64,000 nucleotides of DNA, taken from positions 163,152-227,151 of the forward strand of contig NZ_OMPQ01000008.1 in NCBI RefSeq assembly GCF_900313025.1, read 5' to 3'. Position 1 is the first letter of the stretch. Each line of letters begins with the position of its first letter. The notes under the pieces were generated by a model that did not search any database, was not told the DNA's origin, and saw only the letters and a program-made list of their open reading frames with translations. The translations under genes were made by a program, and so were the position numbers. This DNA comes from Pseudophaeobacter sp. EL27. Lineage in GTDB: Bacteria; Pseudomonadota; Alphaproteobacteria; Rhodobacterales; Rhodobacteraceae. Shown piece by piece: positions 26,845-35,760 of this stretch.

Positions 26845-27375
26845 ATGATAAACTACAGCCTTAAATGCGCCCAAGGGCATAGCTTTGACAGCTGGTTCCA
26901 ATCCGCTTCCGCCTTTGACAAACTGTCGGCGGCAGGTCTGGTGGCCTGTGCCTTTTGTGGCAGCACCGAGGTCGAAAAGGCCATTATGGCGCCTCGGGTA
27001 CGCACCGGGCGCAAGGCTGTTTCAGGCATCGGCGAACCTGAGTCGGCAGCAGCTCCAGCGGCCTCCCCCTCAACACACAGCACTGCACCAGATCCTGCTG
27101 CTGCGCCTGAGAGCGGCCCAGGGGCCTTGAGCACCCCTGTGAACGGTCAGGCCGCCGAGATGCAAAAGGCCCTGGGCGAGCTGCGCCGCAAGGTCGAGAC
27201 AAACTCTGACTATGTAGGCAAAGATTTTGCCAGCGAGGCCCGCGCCATGCATCTGGGGGATGCGCCAGAACGTGCGATCTATGGTGAGGCCAAGCCGGAA
27301 GAGGCCAAGGCGCTGATCGACGAGGGTATTCCGGTTCTGCCGCTGCCCTTTGGGCGGGGCCGAAAAACAAATTAG
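26845..27375 (+). CDS. DUF1178 family protein
   Basis: 176 aa. The N-terminal zinc-ribbon-like unit INYSLKCAQGHSFDSWFQSA followed by CAFCGSTEVEKAIMAPRV is diagnostic for DUF1178 (two CxxC-type pairs, C8/H11 and C32/C35 by eye). An Ala/Pro/Ser-rich low-complexity linker (about residues 63-100) separates it from a C-terminal helical part ending in IYGEAKPEEAKALIDEGIPV. Function unknown; widespread in alphaproteobacteria. Confidence 0.92.
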   Translation: MINYSLKCAQGHSFDSWFQSASAFDKLSAAGLVACAFCGSTEVEKAIMAPRVRTGRKAVSGIGEPESAAAPAASPSTHSTAPDPAAAPESGPGALSTPVNGQAAEMQKALGELRRKVETNSDYVGKDFASEARAMHLGDAPERAIYGEAKPEEAKALIDEGIPVLPLPFGRGRKTN

Positions 27376-27422
27376 AGGCTTGCACAGATGACCCCATTTG
27401 ACCAATTAAGAGGCAAAATCTT

Positions 27423-28064
27423 ATGCATGTAGTAATTACCGGTGCAAATCGTGGAATTGGCCGCGAGATGGCGTCTCAATTGACTGCGGCTGGGCATGAG
27501 GTCACAGGGACCGCGCGTGATGCCTCCTGTGATGTGGCGCTGGATGTGACCGATCCAAAACAGCAGGCGCGGCTTGCAGCGCATCTGGAGGATCGACCCA
27601 TTGATCTGTTGGTTTGTAATGCGGGCGTCTATCTCGACAAGGGAATGTCGCTTGAGGATTACACTGCCGAGATCTGGAGCCAGAGTCTGGCGGCCAATGT
27701 GACTGGCGTGTTTCTGACGGTTCAGGCCTTGCTGCCCAATCTGCGCCTCGGGGCCGCACCAAAGATCGCAATCATTTCGTCGCAGATGGCCAGCCATGCC
27801 CGCGCGCCCGGTGGCAGCTATGCCTATCGGGCCTCAAAGGCGGCTGTGTTGAACCTGGGACGTAACCTCTCCACCGACCTGCAGCCAGAAGGCATCGCTG
27901 TTGGCATCTATCACCCCGGTTGGGTGCGCACCGAAATGGGCGGTGAAGAGGGGGATATCAGCGTTGAAGACTCGGCCACTGGTTTGATTCAGGAGTTTGA
28001 TGCTTTAACGATTGAGACCACGGGCTGTTTTCACACCTGGGATGGCCGTATCCACGCTTACTGA
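27423..28064 (+). CDS. SDR family oxidoreductase
   Basis: 213 aa, classical short-chain dehydrogenase. The cofactor motif is VITGANRGIGREMASQ, with NAG in LLVCNAGVYLD. The catalytic serine lies in IAIISSQMASH and the catalytic tyrosine and lysine in YAYRASKAA (YxxxK). It resembles the short C-factor/CsgA-like SDRs, but substrate is unknown. It ends in a strong bidirectional terminator shared with the next, convergent gene. Confidence 0.9.
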   Translation: MHVVITGANRGIGREMASQLTAAGHEVTGTARDASCDVALDVTDPKQQARLAAHLEDRPIDLLVCNAGVYLDKGMSLEDYTAEIWSQSLAANVTGVFLTVQALLPNLRLGAAPKIAIISSQMASHARAPGGSYAYRASKAAVLNLGRNLSTDLQPEGIAVGIYHPGWVRTEMGGEEGDISVEDSATGLIQEFDALTIETTGCFHTWDGRIHAY

Positions 28065-28093
28065 GGCAGGGTGCCGTTCAATTCGGATTAAAG

Positions 28094-28131
28094 AAAAAGG
28101 ACGCTGGTGGAGCCCCACCAGCGTCCTTTTT
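28094..28131. terminator. Bidirectional terminator
   Basis: Perfect 17-bp arms 28094-28110 and 28115-28131, with A-run and T-run at the ends and a 4-nt loop. It serves both the SDR gene (plus) and the SPOR/trypsin-fold gene (minus). Confidence 0.92.
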
Positions 28132-28188
28132 CTGTGGTCGTCGCCCCGGTAGGTTGCAGGGGCGGCGCATAGTCTTAGGCGTTGGCGC

Positions 28189-29988
28189 TTACTTCCAGCA
28201 GCTGACCAAAACGGTCATGCCCGTGGCCCGGTTCACCAGGGCCTGATTTGGCAACGGGGTGCCGGAGGGATGCGATTGCACCTCCAGCCCGACAGCTTCC
28301 AGAGCACTGCGAATTGCCTCCGCGTTGGCGGCAAAGCTTACATCGGCGGGCAGCTGACGCCCCTGAGTGCCCTGTGGCAGCAACATGCCAAGCACGGCAC
28401 CGGAGGCATCCACCACCGGGCCACCTGCATCGCCGGGCTGGGCGGTCAGGGCGAGGCGGGCAACAGTGCTGTCGCCTTCCAGGCTTTTGACGTCGGCCAG
28501 TTTGCCCCAGGTGAGGCTGGGCGCTCCAAGCACACCTTCATAGGAAAAGCCGGAAACGGCAATTTCTGATTGCAGGCGGGGGCTTTGTGGGCTGAACTCC
28601 GCCACGGCCATGGGGGCCAGGGACTGGGTCGGACGCAGGATTGCCATGCCAGACTGGCTGTCTGAGGCTAGGATGTCGGCGGGGTAGCCGTGATCCAGCG
28701 TGACCCTTGTGCAGCCCTGCACCACATCTGCGGTGGTTACGACCACACCGTCACTGCTGACAAAAAAGCCAGAGCGCGACATCTTGGGTTTGCGAATTTC
28801 CAGGCCAGAGAGCAGGTCAATATCCTGCTGGATATCCGCGCCTGCGGCATCGTCAAGCACCCCATCCGCGCGCTCAAAGCTCGCCTGCATGGCAGCAAGA
28901 ACACGGGTGCGGCGGGCCTCGTCATTGGCGGGCCAGATCAGGGTGAAACCTTTGATCTCACCATTTTTGAGGCTGGCCTGTGTGAAGGAGACAAAGCGGC
29001 TGTTGCGCCCCTCCAGGGTAAAGCTCTTGTCTTTGCGCTCACGGGGGCCGTCCAGAGGCACAATTTCCAAGGTCTGCATAATGTCATAAAGACCATAGAG
29101 CGTGCTCTTGTCGCCGCGCTGGCTGATCAGCAGCACCCGCACACCCAGATCGCTTGAGCTGTCGTAATGGGCAAAGGGGGGCTCATAGCGGTTGAAGGCA
29201 ACTTCGCCCGCGGGGATTTCCAGCGAAATTCCGGCCTGACTGTCGGTGATGCGACGCATGCCAACCGAGATCAGCGGCGCGTTATAGTCGTCCAGCAGGA
29301 TCTGCCGCTGCGCCGTGGTCAGAACACCAGTGACCTCAAAGCCTTTGGCGGTTTGCCAGTCAGACATCGAGCGGCGGGTGCCACGGCCAAAAGCGCCATC
29401 AATGGCGGAGCTGTAAAAACCGGCGGCCTTAAGGGCGATCTGCAGATCCTTGCGCTCATCTCGGCTCAACCGCTGCTCGCTGCGGCGGGCCTCGGCGCGG
29501 GTTTCATCAGGCAGGGCGGGGGCGGCAGGTTCTGCAATCACAACTGTCTCAGGTGTAGCCAGCTGTTGCGCGGTCTCACCGCCCTCAGCAGAGGCCACAG
29601 CCTCAGGAGCCTGGGCTGGCTGGTTGGCCTGTGCGGCGTCTTCACCCAGGGGGTAGAACTGGTTGCGCAGGTTGTTGGGCAGGGCGATAAAGCTGTCACG
29701 CGGGATCTGGCCCTCGGCGCGATAGACCTGCAAGACCCGATTCGCGTCTTCGCGGGTATAGGGGCCAATCAGGACACCATACCAGCCGCCGCCCAGGGAA
29801 AATCCGGCCACATCCGGGATCTTGGCGGCAAAGGCCTGGGCTTCTTGGTTGGCGCTGGCCAGGGTGGGGCGTGCAGCCACCTGAATCCAGACCGTATCCT
29901 GCGGGTTTTGCTGCGCCTGCGCCGGCGCAACTAGAAGAATGGCAAGCGCATTGAGCGACAGCACCAATGCGGCAATCAGTTTTCTCAT
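28189..29988 (-). CDS. Exported SPOR / peptidoglycan-binding / trypsin-fold protein, catalytically dead
   Basis: 599 aa from ATG 29988 (MRKLIAALVLSL), starting with a signal peptide cleaved after APAQA. Domains in order: SPOR-like (about 33-105, VWIQVAARP...GVLIGPYTRED), an Ala/Glu-rich linker, PG_binding_1 (about 175-240, ALKAAGFYSSAIDGAFGRGT), a middle region, and a trypsin-like fold (about 405-560). In the last, the His of TNAHVV is Asp (TTADVVQG, D421), the Asp of DxxxDxA is Gly (DSQSGMAIL, G447) and the Ser of GNSGGP is Ala (PGDAGGP, A521). The fold motifs are kept, so it is probably a periplasmic peptidoglycan-associated pseudoprotease that binds rather than cuts. Partner unknown. Confidence 0.85.
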   Translation of the reverse strand: MRKLIAALVLSLNALAILLVAPAQAQQNPQDTVWIQVAARPTLASANQEAQAFAAKIPDVAGFSLGGGWYGVLIGPYTREDANRVLQVYRAEGQIPRDSFIALPNNLRNQFYPLGEDAAQANQPAQAPEAVASAEGGETAQQLATPETVVIAEPAAPALPDETRAEARRSEQRLSRDERKDLQIALKAAGFYSSAIDGAFGRGTRRSMSDWQTAKGFEVTGVLTTAQRQILLDDYNAPLISVGMRRITDSQAGISLEIPAGEVAFNRYEPPFAHYDSSSDLGVRVLLISQRGDKSTLYGLYDIMQTLEIVPLDGPRERKDKSFTLEGRNSRFVSFTQASLKNGEIKGFTLIWPANDEARRTRVLAAMQASFERADGVLDDAAGADIQQDIDLLSGLEIRKPKMSRSGFFVSSDGVVVTTADVVQGCTRVTLDHGYPADILASDSQSGMAILRPTQSLAPMAVAEFSPQSPRLQSEIAVSGFSYEGVLGAPSLTWGKLADVKSLEGDSTVARLALTAQPGDAGGPVVDASGAVLGMLLPQGTQGRQLPADVSFAANAEAIRSALEAVGLEVQSHPSGTPLPNQALVNRATGMTVLVSCWK

Positions 29989-30261
29989 TATCAGGACCCT
30001 ATCCCGGTGAACCAAATTATTGCCGCGCAGATAAACATTTTGCAGCGGTAAAGGAAACGCCCCTTACAGGGGGGAATTCCCCACTTGATGCAGCAATCTG
30101 GTGATTATGGCCTTAATGCCACGGCAAAATGTCATGTTGAGACGCCAAGGGGGCAGCGCGGCAACGATCTGTGGCGCATTGCGCGCTTCTAGCCGTTGAC
30201 CCTGCCGGGGGGCTTGCATAGGAAGAACCCCGCATGTGCTGCCAATACGAAGGATTTGGAT

Positions 30262-31224
30262 ATGACCCAGACCGCCACCCAGACCACCGGCCAGACTGGT
30301 GCAGCCGGATCCGCGCCGCGCTCCTTTCAGGAGATCATTCTGCGTCTGCAGAACTATTGGGCCGTACAGGGCTGTGCCGTGATGCAGCCCTATGACATGG
30401 AGGTCGGGGCCGGCACGTTCCACCCTGCGACCACCCTGCGCTCGCTGGGCAGCAAGCCCTGGGCGGCAGCCTATGTGCAGCCCTCGCGCCGTCCCACGGA
30501 TGGGCGCTACGGCGAAAACCCCAACCGGTTGCAGCACTACTACCAGTTTCAGGCACTGATCAAACCCAGCCCCCCCAATCTGCAAGAGCTTTACCTCGGC
30601 AGTCTTGAGGCCATTGGCGTTGATATGGCGCTGCATGACATCCGCTTTGTCGAGGACGACTGGGAAAGCCCGACACTGGGCGCCTGGGGGCTGGGCTGGG
30701 AAGTCTGGTGTGACGGTATGGAAGTCAGCCAGTTCACCTATTTCCAGCAGGTTGGCGGCCATGACTGCCACCCGGTCTCGGGCGAGCTGACCTATGGTCT
30801 GGAACGTCTGGCGATGTATGTGTTGGGTGTCGATCACGTGATGGACATGCCCTTCAACGACCCGGACGCGCCGATCCCGCTGACCTATGGCGATGTCTTC
30901 AAACAGACCGAAGAAGAATATGCCCGTTGGAACTTTGACGTGGCCAATACCGACGTTCTGCTGCGTCATTTTGAAGAGGCTGAGGCCGAATGCGCCACCA
31001 TTCTGGCGCAGGAATACGACGACCCCAAGACTGGCAAGCGTATCGTCATGGCACATCCCGCTTATGATCAGTGCATCAAGGCCAGCCATATCTTCAACCT
31101 GTTGGATGCGCGCGGCGTGATCTCAGTCACCGAACGCCAGGCCTATATCGGCCGGGTGCGGAACCTGGCCAAACAATGTGCGGATGCCTTTGTGCAGACC
31201 AGCGCCGGTGGCTTTGCTGGCTGA
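30262..31224 (+). CDS. glyQ: Glycine--tRNA ligase alpha subunit
   Basis: Class II synthetase subunit of the bacterial alpha2beta2 GlyRS. I start at ATG 30262 (MTQTATQT), giving 320 aa, with an AAGGA upstream; the in-frame stretch before it is intergenic. Family hallmarks: [57 protein letters not shown] and the catalytic [19 protein letters not shown]. The beta subunit follows after two intervening genes, DUF6446 and gltS, a roseobacter-type arrangement. Confidence 0.97.
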   Translation: MTQTATQTTGQTGAAGSAPRSFQEIILRLQNYWAVQGCAVMQPYDMEVGAGTFHPATTLRSLGSKPWAAAYVQPSRRPTDGRYGENPNRLQHYYQFQALIKPSPPNLQELYLGSLEAIGVDMALHDIRFVEDDWESPTLGAWGLGWEVWCDGMEVSQFTYFQQVGGHDCHPVSGELTYGLERLAMYVLGVDHVMDMPFNDPDAPIPLTYGDVFKQTEEEYARWNFDVANTDVLLRHFEEAEAECATILAQEYDDPKTGKRIVMAHPAYDQCIKASHIFNLLDARGVISVTERQAYIGRVRNLAKQCADAFVQTSAGGFAG

Positions 31225-31319
31225 TCCCTGCTTGGGGTATCAATTGAGCCCGCAGCCCCTGCGCGCCGTTGAACCGGGCGCAGGGTGTGATGCTGGCCAG
31301 AAAATGAGGGCTTTTGCCA

Positions 31320-31847
31320 ATGTTGGGTAAGTTTCTTGCGATTGTACTTGTGGTTTCCGGCCTCGCGGCAGGTGGCGCCATGTATTACCTGCAGGTCTAT
31401 GGCTATTACGATGAGGTCGCCCTGACGCCGGGCAAAGATGTGGTTTTGCTGCCTTTGGGTGAAACGGAGCCCCGTCCCATTGCCTATGGTGACTTTCAGG
31501 CGATTGATGCGGGCAGCTCACCCATTCGCTATCGCGCCTGTTTCACCACCGCACTGGCGCCTCAGGAATTGGCGCAGCTGTTTCAGGTCTCAGAGCAAAA
31601 GCACCCACGCAATGCGCCGGGATGGTTTGACTGCTTTGATGCCGAGGCCCTGGGCGCGGCACTTGATGCGGGTGCCGCAACGGCCTTTATCTCGGTCAAG
31701 AATATCTCCTACGGGGTAGACCGTATTGTGGCTGTGACCGATCAGGGGTTGGGCTTTGCCTGGCATGAGCTGAACGCCTGTGGTGAAAAGGCCTATGACG
31801 GAACCGTGGTCGGAGAAACCTGTCCGCCGCGCCCGCAGAGTAACTGA
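31320..31847 (+). CDS. DUF6446 family membrane-anchored protein
   Basis: 175 aa from ATG 31320, with GAGGG 9 bp upstream. A single N-terminal helix (about residues 3-25, FLAIVLVVSGLAAGGAMYY) anchors a soluble, probably periplasmic domain. The stretch IDAGSSPIRYRACFTT and three further cysteines (FDCFD, ACGEK, ETCPP) are conserved as far as I recall in roseobacter homologues placed between glyQ and glyS. No enzymatic motif is visible. Function unknown. Confidence 0.8.
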   Translation: MLGKFLAIVLVVSGLAAGGAMYYLQVYGYYDEVALTPGKDVVLLPLGETEPRPIAYGDFQAIDAGSSPIRYRACFTTALAPQELAQLFQVSEQKHPRNAPGWFDCFDAEALGAALDAGAATAFISVKNISYGVDRIVAVTDQGLGFAWHELNACGEKAYDGTVVGETCPPRPQSN

Positions 31848-31955
31848 CGAGGCTGAGCCGACAAGGGCCCTGCCTTAGGCGCAATAGACCTGGGCTGGTA
31901 CCGGCTCAAAGAGCGCTTCGGGTCCGTTGTTGTTGCGAAAAAGAGGAAGGCTGTG

Positions 31956-33164
31956 ATGGAAACTGCGCTCACCATTCCTGATTTTATCTCAGTGACGCTT
32001 GGCTTTGCGGTCTTTTTGCTGGGGGCGCAGCTCAACAATCAGGTGCAGTTCCTGCGTCGCTACAATATCCCCCAAGCGGTGACTGGTGGTTTGATTGCGG
32101 CTGTGGCCGTGATGATGGTCTATAGTCTGACCGGCCTGGAAATCAGTTTTGAAATGGGCAGCCGGGATATGTTTCTGGTGCTGTTCTTTGCCGCGATCGG
32201 GTTGAACGCCCGGCTGTCGGACTTGATGGCTGGGGGGAAGCCACTGGCGATCCTGCTGGTTCTGACCCTTTTGACAATTCTGGCCCAGAATGTGATTGGC
32301 GCTGCAGGGGCGGTTGCCTTTGGCTATCCGGCTCAGGCTGGTGTTCTGATGGGATCTGCCGCGCTTATTGGGGGGCATGGCACTGCAATTGCCTGGGCAC
32401 CGGAGGTCGCAACAGCAACCGGATTGACCGGCGCGCCAGAGCTTGGCGTGGCGGTGGCGACCCTGGGTCTGGTGCTGGCAGCACTGGTGGGCGGGCCGGT
32501 TGCCCGCATCCTGATCAATCGCAACGGCTTGACCCCCAATCGCCCTGAAGAAGAACATACTGTTGGTGTTGCACATGAGGAGGCCGAGACAGCCGTGATT
32601 GATCATCTGGCTCTGATCCGGGTGATGCTCTACCTCAATCTGGCAATTATCCTGGGTTATGCGCTGCACGCGCTGTCGCAGGTGGTGGGGCTCAAACTGC
32701 CGCTCTTTGTGCCCTGTCTGGTGGCGGGAATCGTTCTGGCTAATCTGCGGGCCCTGATCGCACCCAATGCGCCTGCTGTGGCGCGGACACCGGCTCTGGC
32801 CCTGGTGTCGGAATTTTCCCTTGGGGCCTTTCTGGCGATGTCGCTGATGAGCCTGCAGCTTTGGACCATCGCGGATCTTGGCCTGACCATCCTTGTTATC
32901 CTGCTGGCGCAGACCCTGTTTGCCGTCGGCTTTGTGCTCTTTGTGCTGTTTCCGGTGCTGGGCAGCAACTATCGCGCCGCCGTACTGGCTGCCGGTTTTG
33001 GCGGTTTTGCTCTTGGGGCTACGCCAACAGCCATTGCAAATATGACCGCAGTGACCAAACGCTATGGACCCTCTCCTATTGCTTTTGTAGTACTGCCCCT
33101 GGTTTCCGCCTTTTTTGTGGATATCGCCAATGCCATCGTCATCCAGGCGATTGTGAACTTCTGA
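31956..33164 (+). CDS. gltS: Sodium/glutamate symporter
   Basis: Na+-driven glutamate uptake carrier of the GltS (ESS) family. It is 402 aa from ATG 31956 (GTG 31953 directly before it is possible). There are two inverted repeats of about five helices each. The family stretches LGAQLNNQVQFLRRYNIPQAV, GSAALIGGHGTAIAWAP and GFGGFALGATPTAIANMTAVT are visible. It ends 9 bp before glyS, so it is likely cotranscribed with the synthetase genes, an odd functional pairing that may only reflect shared expression. Confidence 0.95.
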   Translation: METALTIPDFISVTLGFAVFLLGAQLNNQVQFLRRYNIPQAVTGGLIAAVAVMMVYSLTGLEISFEMGSRDMFLVLFFAAIGLNARLSDLMAGGKPLAILLVLTLLTILAQNVIGAAGAVAFGYPAQAGVLMGSAALIGGHGTAIAWAPEVATATGLTGAPELGVAVATLGLVLAALVGGPVARILINRNGLTPNRPEEEHTVGVAHEEAETAVIDHLALIRVMLYLNLAIILGYALHALSQVVGLKLPLFVPCLVAGIVLANLRALIAPNAPAVARTPALALVSEFSLGAFLAMSLMSLQLWTIADLGLTILVILLAQTLFAVGFVLFVLFPVLGSNYRAAVLAAGFGGFALGATPTAIANMTAVTKRYGPSPIAFVVLPLVSAFFVDIANAIVIQAIVNF

Positions 33165-33173
33165 GGACCCGAG

Positions 33174-35438
33174 ATGCCCGACCTGCTGATTGAACTGTTT
33201 TCCGAGGAAATCCCGGCCCGCATGCAGGGGCGTGCGGCTGAGGATCTGAAAAAGCGCATGACCGATGGTCTGGTCGAGGCGGGTCTGACCTATGCGGGGG
33301 CTGCGGCCTTCTCGACCCCGCGTCGCCTGACTCTGGCGCTGGAAGGTCTGCTGGCCGAAAGCCCCACCCTGCGCGAAGAGCGCAAGGGACCAAAAGTGGG
33401 CGCGCCGGACAAGGCGATTGAGGGCTTTTTGCGCGGCGCTGGGCTGACACGCGATCAGCTGGAAGAACGGGACACCCCCAAGGGAGCTGTTTATTTTGCT
33501 TTGATCGAAAAGCCGGGCCGTCCGGCGGCAGAAATCATCGCCGAGGTTCTGGAAGCCACCATTCGCAACTTCCCCTGGCCCAAAAGCATGCGCTGGGGCA
33601 CCGGCTCGCTGCGCTGGGTGCGGCCTTTGCATTCGATCCTCTGTCAGCTGAGTGATGAGAATGGCGCTGAGGTGGTGCCGCTTGATATCGACGGGATCCA
33701 AGCGGGCAATGTGACCCAGGGCCATCGTTTTATGGCGCCGGGCGAGATCACCGTGAATGGTTTTGAGGACTACACTGCCAAATTGAAGCGTGCCAATGTG
33801 GTGCTGGACCCGGTCGAGCGTCAGCAGGCGATCTGGCAGGAGGCCGGCAATCAGGCCTTTGCCCGCGGGCTGGAACTGGTCGAGGACAAGGGGCTTCTGA
33901 CCGAAGTGGCCGGTCTGGTGGAGTGGCCGGTGGTGCTGCTGGGCGATATCGATGCGGAATTCCTGGATCTGCCAGCAGAGGTGCTGCAGACCTCCATGAA
34001 GGAACACCAGAAGTTTTTCTCGGTAAAGAACCCCAAGACCGGGCGCATCGAGGGCTTTGTCACCGTTGCCAACCGCGAGACCGCGGATCAGGGCGCGACC
34101 ATTCTGGCGGGCAATCAAAAGGTGCTGTCGGCGCGTTTGGCCGATGCCAAGTTCTTTTGGGAGAATGACCTGCGGGTGGCCAAATCGGAGGTCGGCATGG
34201 AGGGCTGGAGCGCGCAGCTGTCGAATGTCACCTTCCACAACAAGTTGGGCACTCAGGCCGAACGCATCGACCGCATCGCCGCCCTGGCACGCGAGATCGC
34301 GCCGGTTGTTAGCGCCGATGCCGATCTGGCAGAGCAGGCGGCCAAGGTGGCCAAGGCGGATCTCAGCTCCGAGATGGTCTATGAATTCCCCGAGCTGCAG
34401 GGCCTGATGGGGCGGTATTACGCTGAAGCCGCAGGTCTGCCGCAAGAAGTCGCCAATGCCTGCGAGATGCATTACTCGCCGCTGGGCCCCTCGGATGATG
34501 TGCCGACGGAGCCCGTCTCGGTCGCCGTGGCGCTGGCCGATAAGCTGGATACATTGACCGGGTTTTGGGCCATTGATGAAAAGCCTACAGGGTCAAAGGA
34601 TCCCTTTGCCCTGCGGCGCGCTGCCCTGGGTGTGATCCGGCTGGTGTTGGAGAATGACGCCAGAAGTGAGTTAGACCGTTTGCTGCTTAAGGCATATTTC
34701 CCGCATGCAGCACGTCGTGATAGTGCAGATGGAAAAGAACATCTGGAGCGGAGAGCGGCTTACATCGCGGCTACAGGGCTCAGCGCTGACGACCTCCGAA
34801 TCTTGGAGATGAAAAACATCTCTAAAGAAATTTCTGATCATGGTGTATTCGGTGCTTTGATTGAGGCGATAAAGGCAAAAGACAGCCCAATTTTCAGTGA
34901 TAAAATAATTTTGGACGATCTCCTCTCCTTCTTCCATGACCGCCTCAAGGTTTTCCTGCGCGATCAGGGTATTCGCCATGATGTGATCGACGCCTGTATC
35001 GCCATGGACGGAAATGACGACCTGACTCTTCTGGTGAAACGCGCCCGCGCATTGGAAGACTTCCTGAAATCCGAAGATGGCACCAACCTGCTGCAGGGCT
35101 TCAAGCGCGCCAATAACATCCTGACCCAGGCTGAGGAAAAGGACGGGGTAGAATACTCTTACGGGGCAGATGTGAAATTTGCCGAGGACGAGAGCGAAAA
35201 GGCGCTGTTTGCGGCGCTTGGCGAGAGCGAGGGTGCGATTTCCGCGGCCATCGAGGCCGAGGATTTCGCGGCCGCCATGGGCGGCATGGCGGCCCTGCGG
35301 GCGCCGGTGGATGCGTTTTTTGAGGCGGTGCAGGTGAATTCCGACAAAGATATCGTGCGCCGCAACCGTCTGAACTTGCTGAGCCAGATCCGCAAGGTCT
35401 GTGGCCAGGTGGCGGATCTGACCCGGATCGAGGCCTGA
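33174..35438 (+). CDS. glyS: Glycine--tRNA ligase beta subunit, with a low-GC internal segment
   Basis: tRNA-binding beta subunit of GlyRS, 754 aa, somewhat longer than the ~690 of E. coli. The start MPDLLIELFSEEIPARMQG and the central MKEHQKFFSVKNPKTGRIEG are typical. The C-terminal anticodon-binding region begins around FFHDRLKVFLRDQGIRHDVI. Between them, residues about 496-582 (34660-34920) form a Lys/Glu/Ile-rich stretch with unusual composition: I count 43 G+C in the 120 bases 34801-34920 (36%), against roughly 60% on both sides, and the frame is intact. See the finding on this segment. Confidence 0.95.
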   Translation: MPDLLIELFSEEIPARMQGRAAEDLKKRMTDGLVEAGLTYAGAAAFSTPRRLTLALEGLLAESPTLREERKGPKVGAPDKAIEGFLRGAGLTRDQLEERDTPKGAVYFALIEKPGRPAAEIIAEVLEATIRNFPWPKSMRWGTGSLRWVRPLHSILCQLSDENGAEVVPLDIDGIQAGNVTQGHRFMAPGEITVNGFEDYTAKLKRANVVLDPVERQQAIWQEAGNQAFARGLELVEDKGLLTEVAGLVEWPVVLLGDIDAEFLDLPAEVLQTSMKEHQKFFSVKNPKTGRIEGFVTVANRETADQGATILAGNQKVLSARLADAKFFWENDLRVAKSEVGMEGWSAQLSNVTFHNKLGTQAERIDRIAALAREIAPVVSADADLAEQAAKVAKADLSSEMVYEFPELQGLMGRYYAEAAGLPQEVANACEMHYSPLGPSDDVPTEPVSVAVALADKLDTLTGFWAIDEKPTGSKDPFALRRAALGVIRLVLENDARSELDRLLLKAYFPHAARRDSADGKEHLERRAAYIAATGLSADDLRILEMKNISKEISDHGVFGALIEAIKAKDSPIFSDKIILDDLLSFFHDRLKVFLRDQGIRHDVIDACIAMDGNDDLTLLVKRARALEDFLKSEDGTNLLQGFKRANNILTQAEEKDGVEYSYGADVKFAEDESEKALFAALGESEGAISAAIEAEDFAAAMGGMAALRAPVDAFFEAVQVNSDKDIVRRNRLNLLSQIRKVCGQVADLTRIEA
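34660..34920 (+). other. Compositionally foreign segment inside glyS
   Basis: Codon usage shifts to A/T-ending codons (AAA, ATT, ATA, GAT) from about 34660 and returns to normal at 34921. I count 110 G+C in the 240 bases 34681-34920 (46%), with the last 120 at 36%. No flanking repeat is visible. It could be a transferred or inserted stretch maintained in frame. Confidence 0.6.
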
Positions 35439-35760
35439 TCCCGCATAGGGAGTCCCGACATCCCAAAGGGCTGCACTGTGTCGCAGCCCTTTTTCTTTGG
35501 CTGGGGAGGCGTTTCAGGGGGCGAACTGCCCCTGAAACGCCAGATCAAGTCTGGGGCCGTTTTGCATCGCCTCAAGGCTGAACCCTGCGATGCAGGGCCG
35601 CTGGCGCGGGCCTTGACCCGGTGCAAAGCGGCAAAAGGCGCCTGTGGCCAATAGGAAGACGCGGCGGAAATTCGGCAGGGCTTTGGGGCTTCACCCTTGC
35701 GAAGGGGGCTGGCGTGATTATGCTGCGGGCAACTAAAAGGTGCCGCAGTGCAGAAAATCC
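35439..35760. other. Intergenic region after glyS with two consecutive hairpins
   Basis: 322 bp. It contains the glyS terminator (35465-35495) and, 12 bp further on, a perfect 13-bp inverted repeat (35508-35520 and 35529-35541, 8-nt loop). The remaining ~200 bp before ATG 35761 shows no gene and must hold the promoter of the PPDK-like gene if it is transcribed independently. Confidence 0.6.
35465..35495 (+). terminator. Terminator of the glyQ-gltS-glyS operon
   Basis: 10-bp arms 35465-35474 and 35483-35492 (AAAGGGCTGC/GCAGCCCTTT), 8-nt loop, followed by further T (TTCTT). Confidence 0.88.

Noticed and set aside
31257..31285. 8-bp inverted repeat between glyQ and the DUF6446 gene as a terminator
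   Set aside because: Arms (CCCTGCGC/GCGCAGGG) are perfect but there is no T-run and the downstream genes appear cotranscribed; left out as a feature.
31989..34472. Long minus-strand open frame (about 827 codons) opposite gltS and glyS
   Set aside because: It is the antisense of two well-recognised genes and has His/Gln/Arg-rich composition without any motif; long antisense frames are expected in GC-rich DNA.
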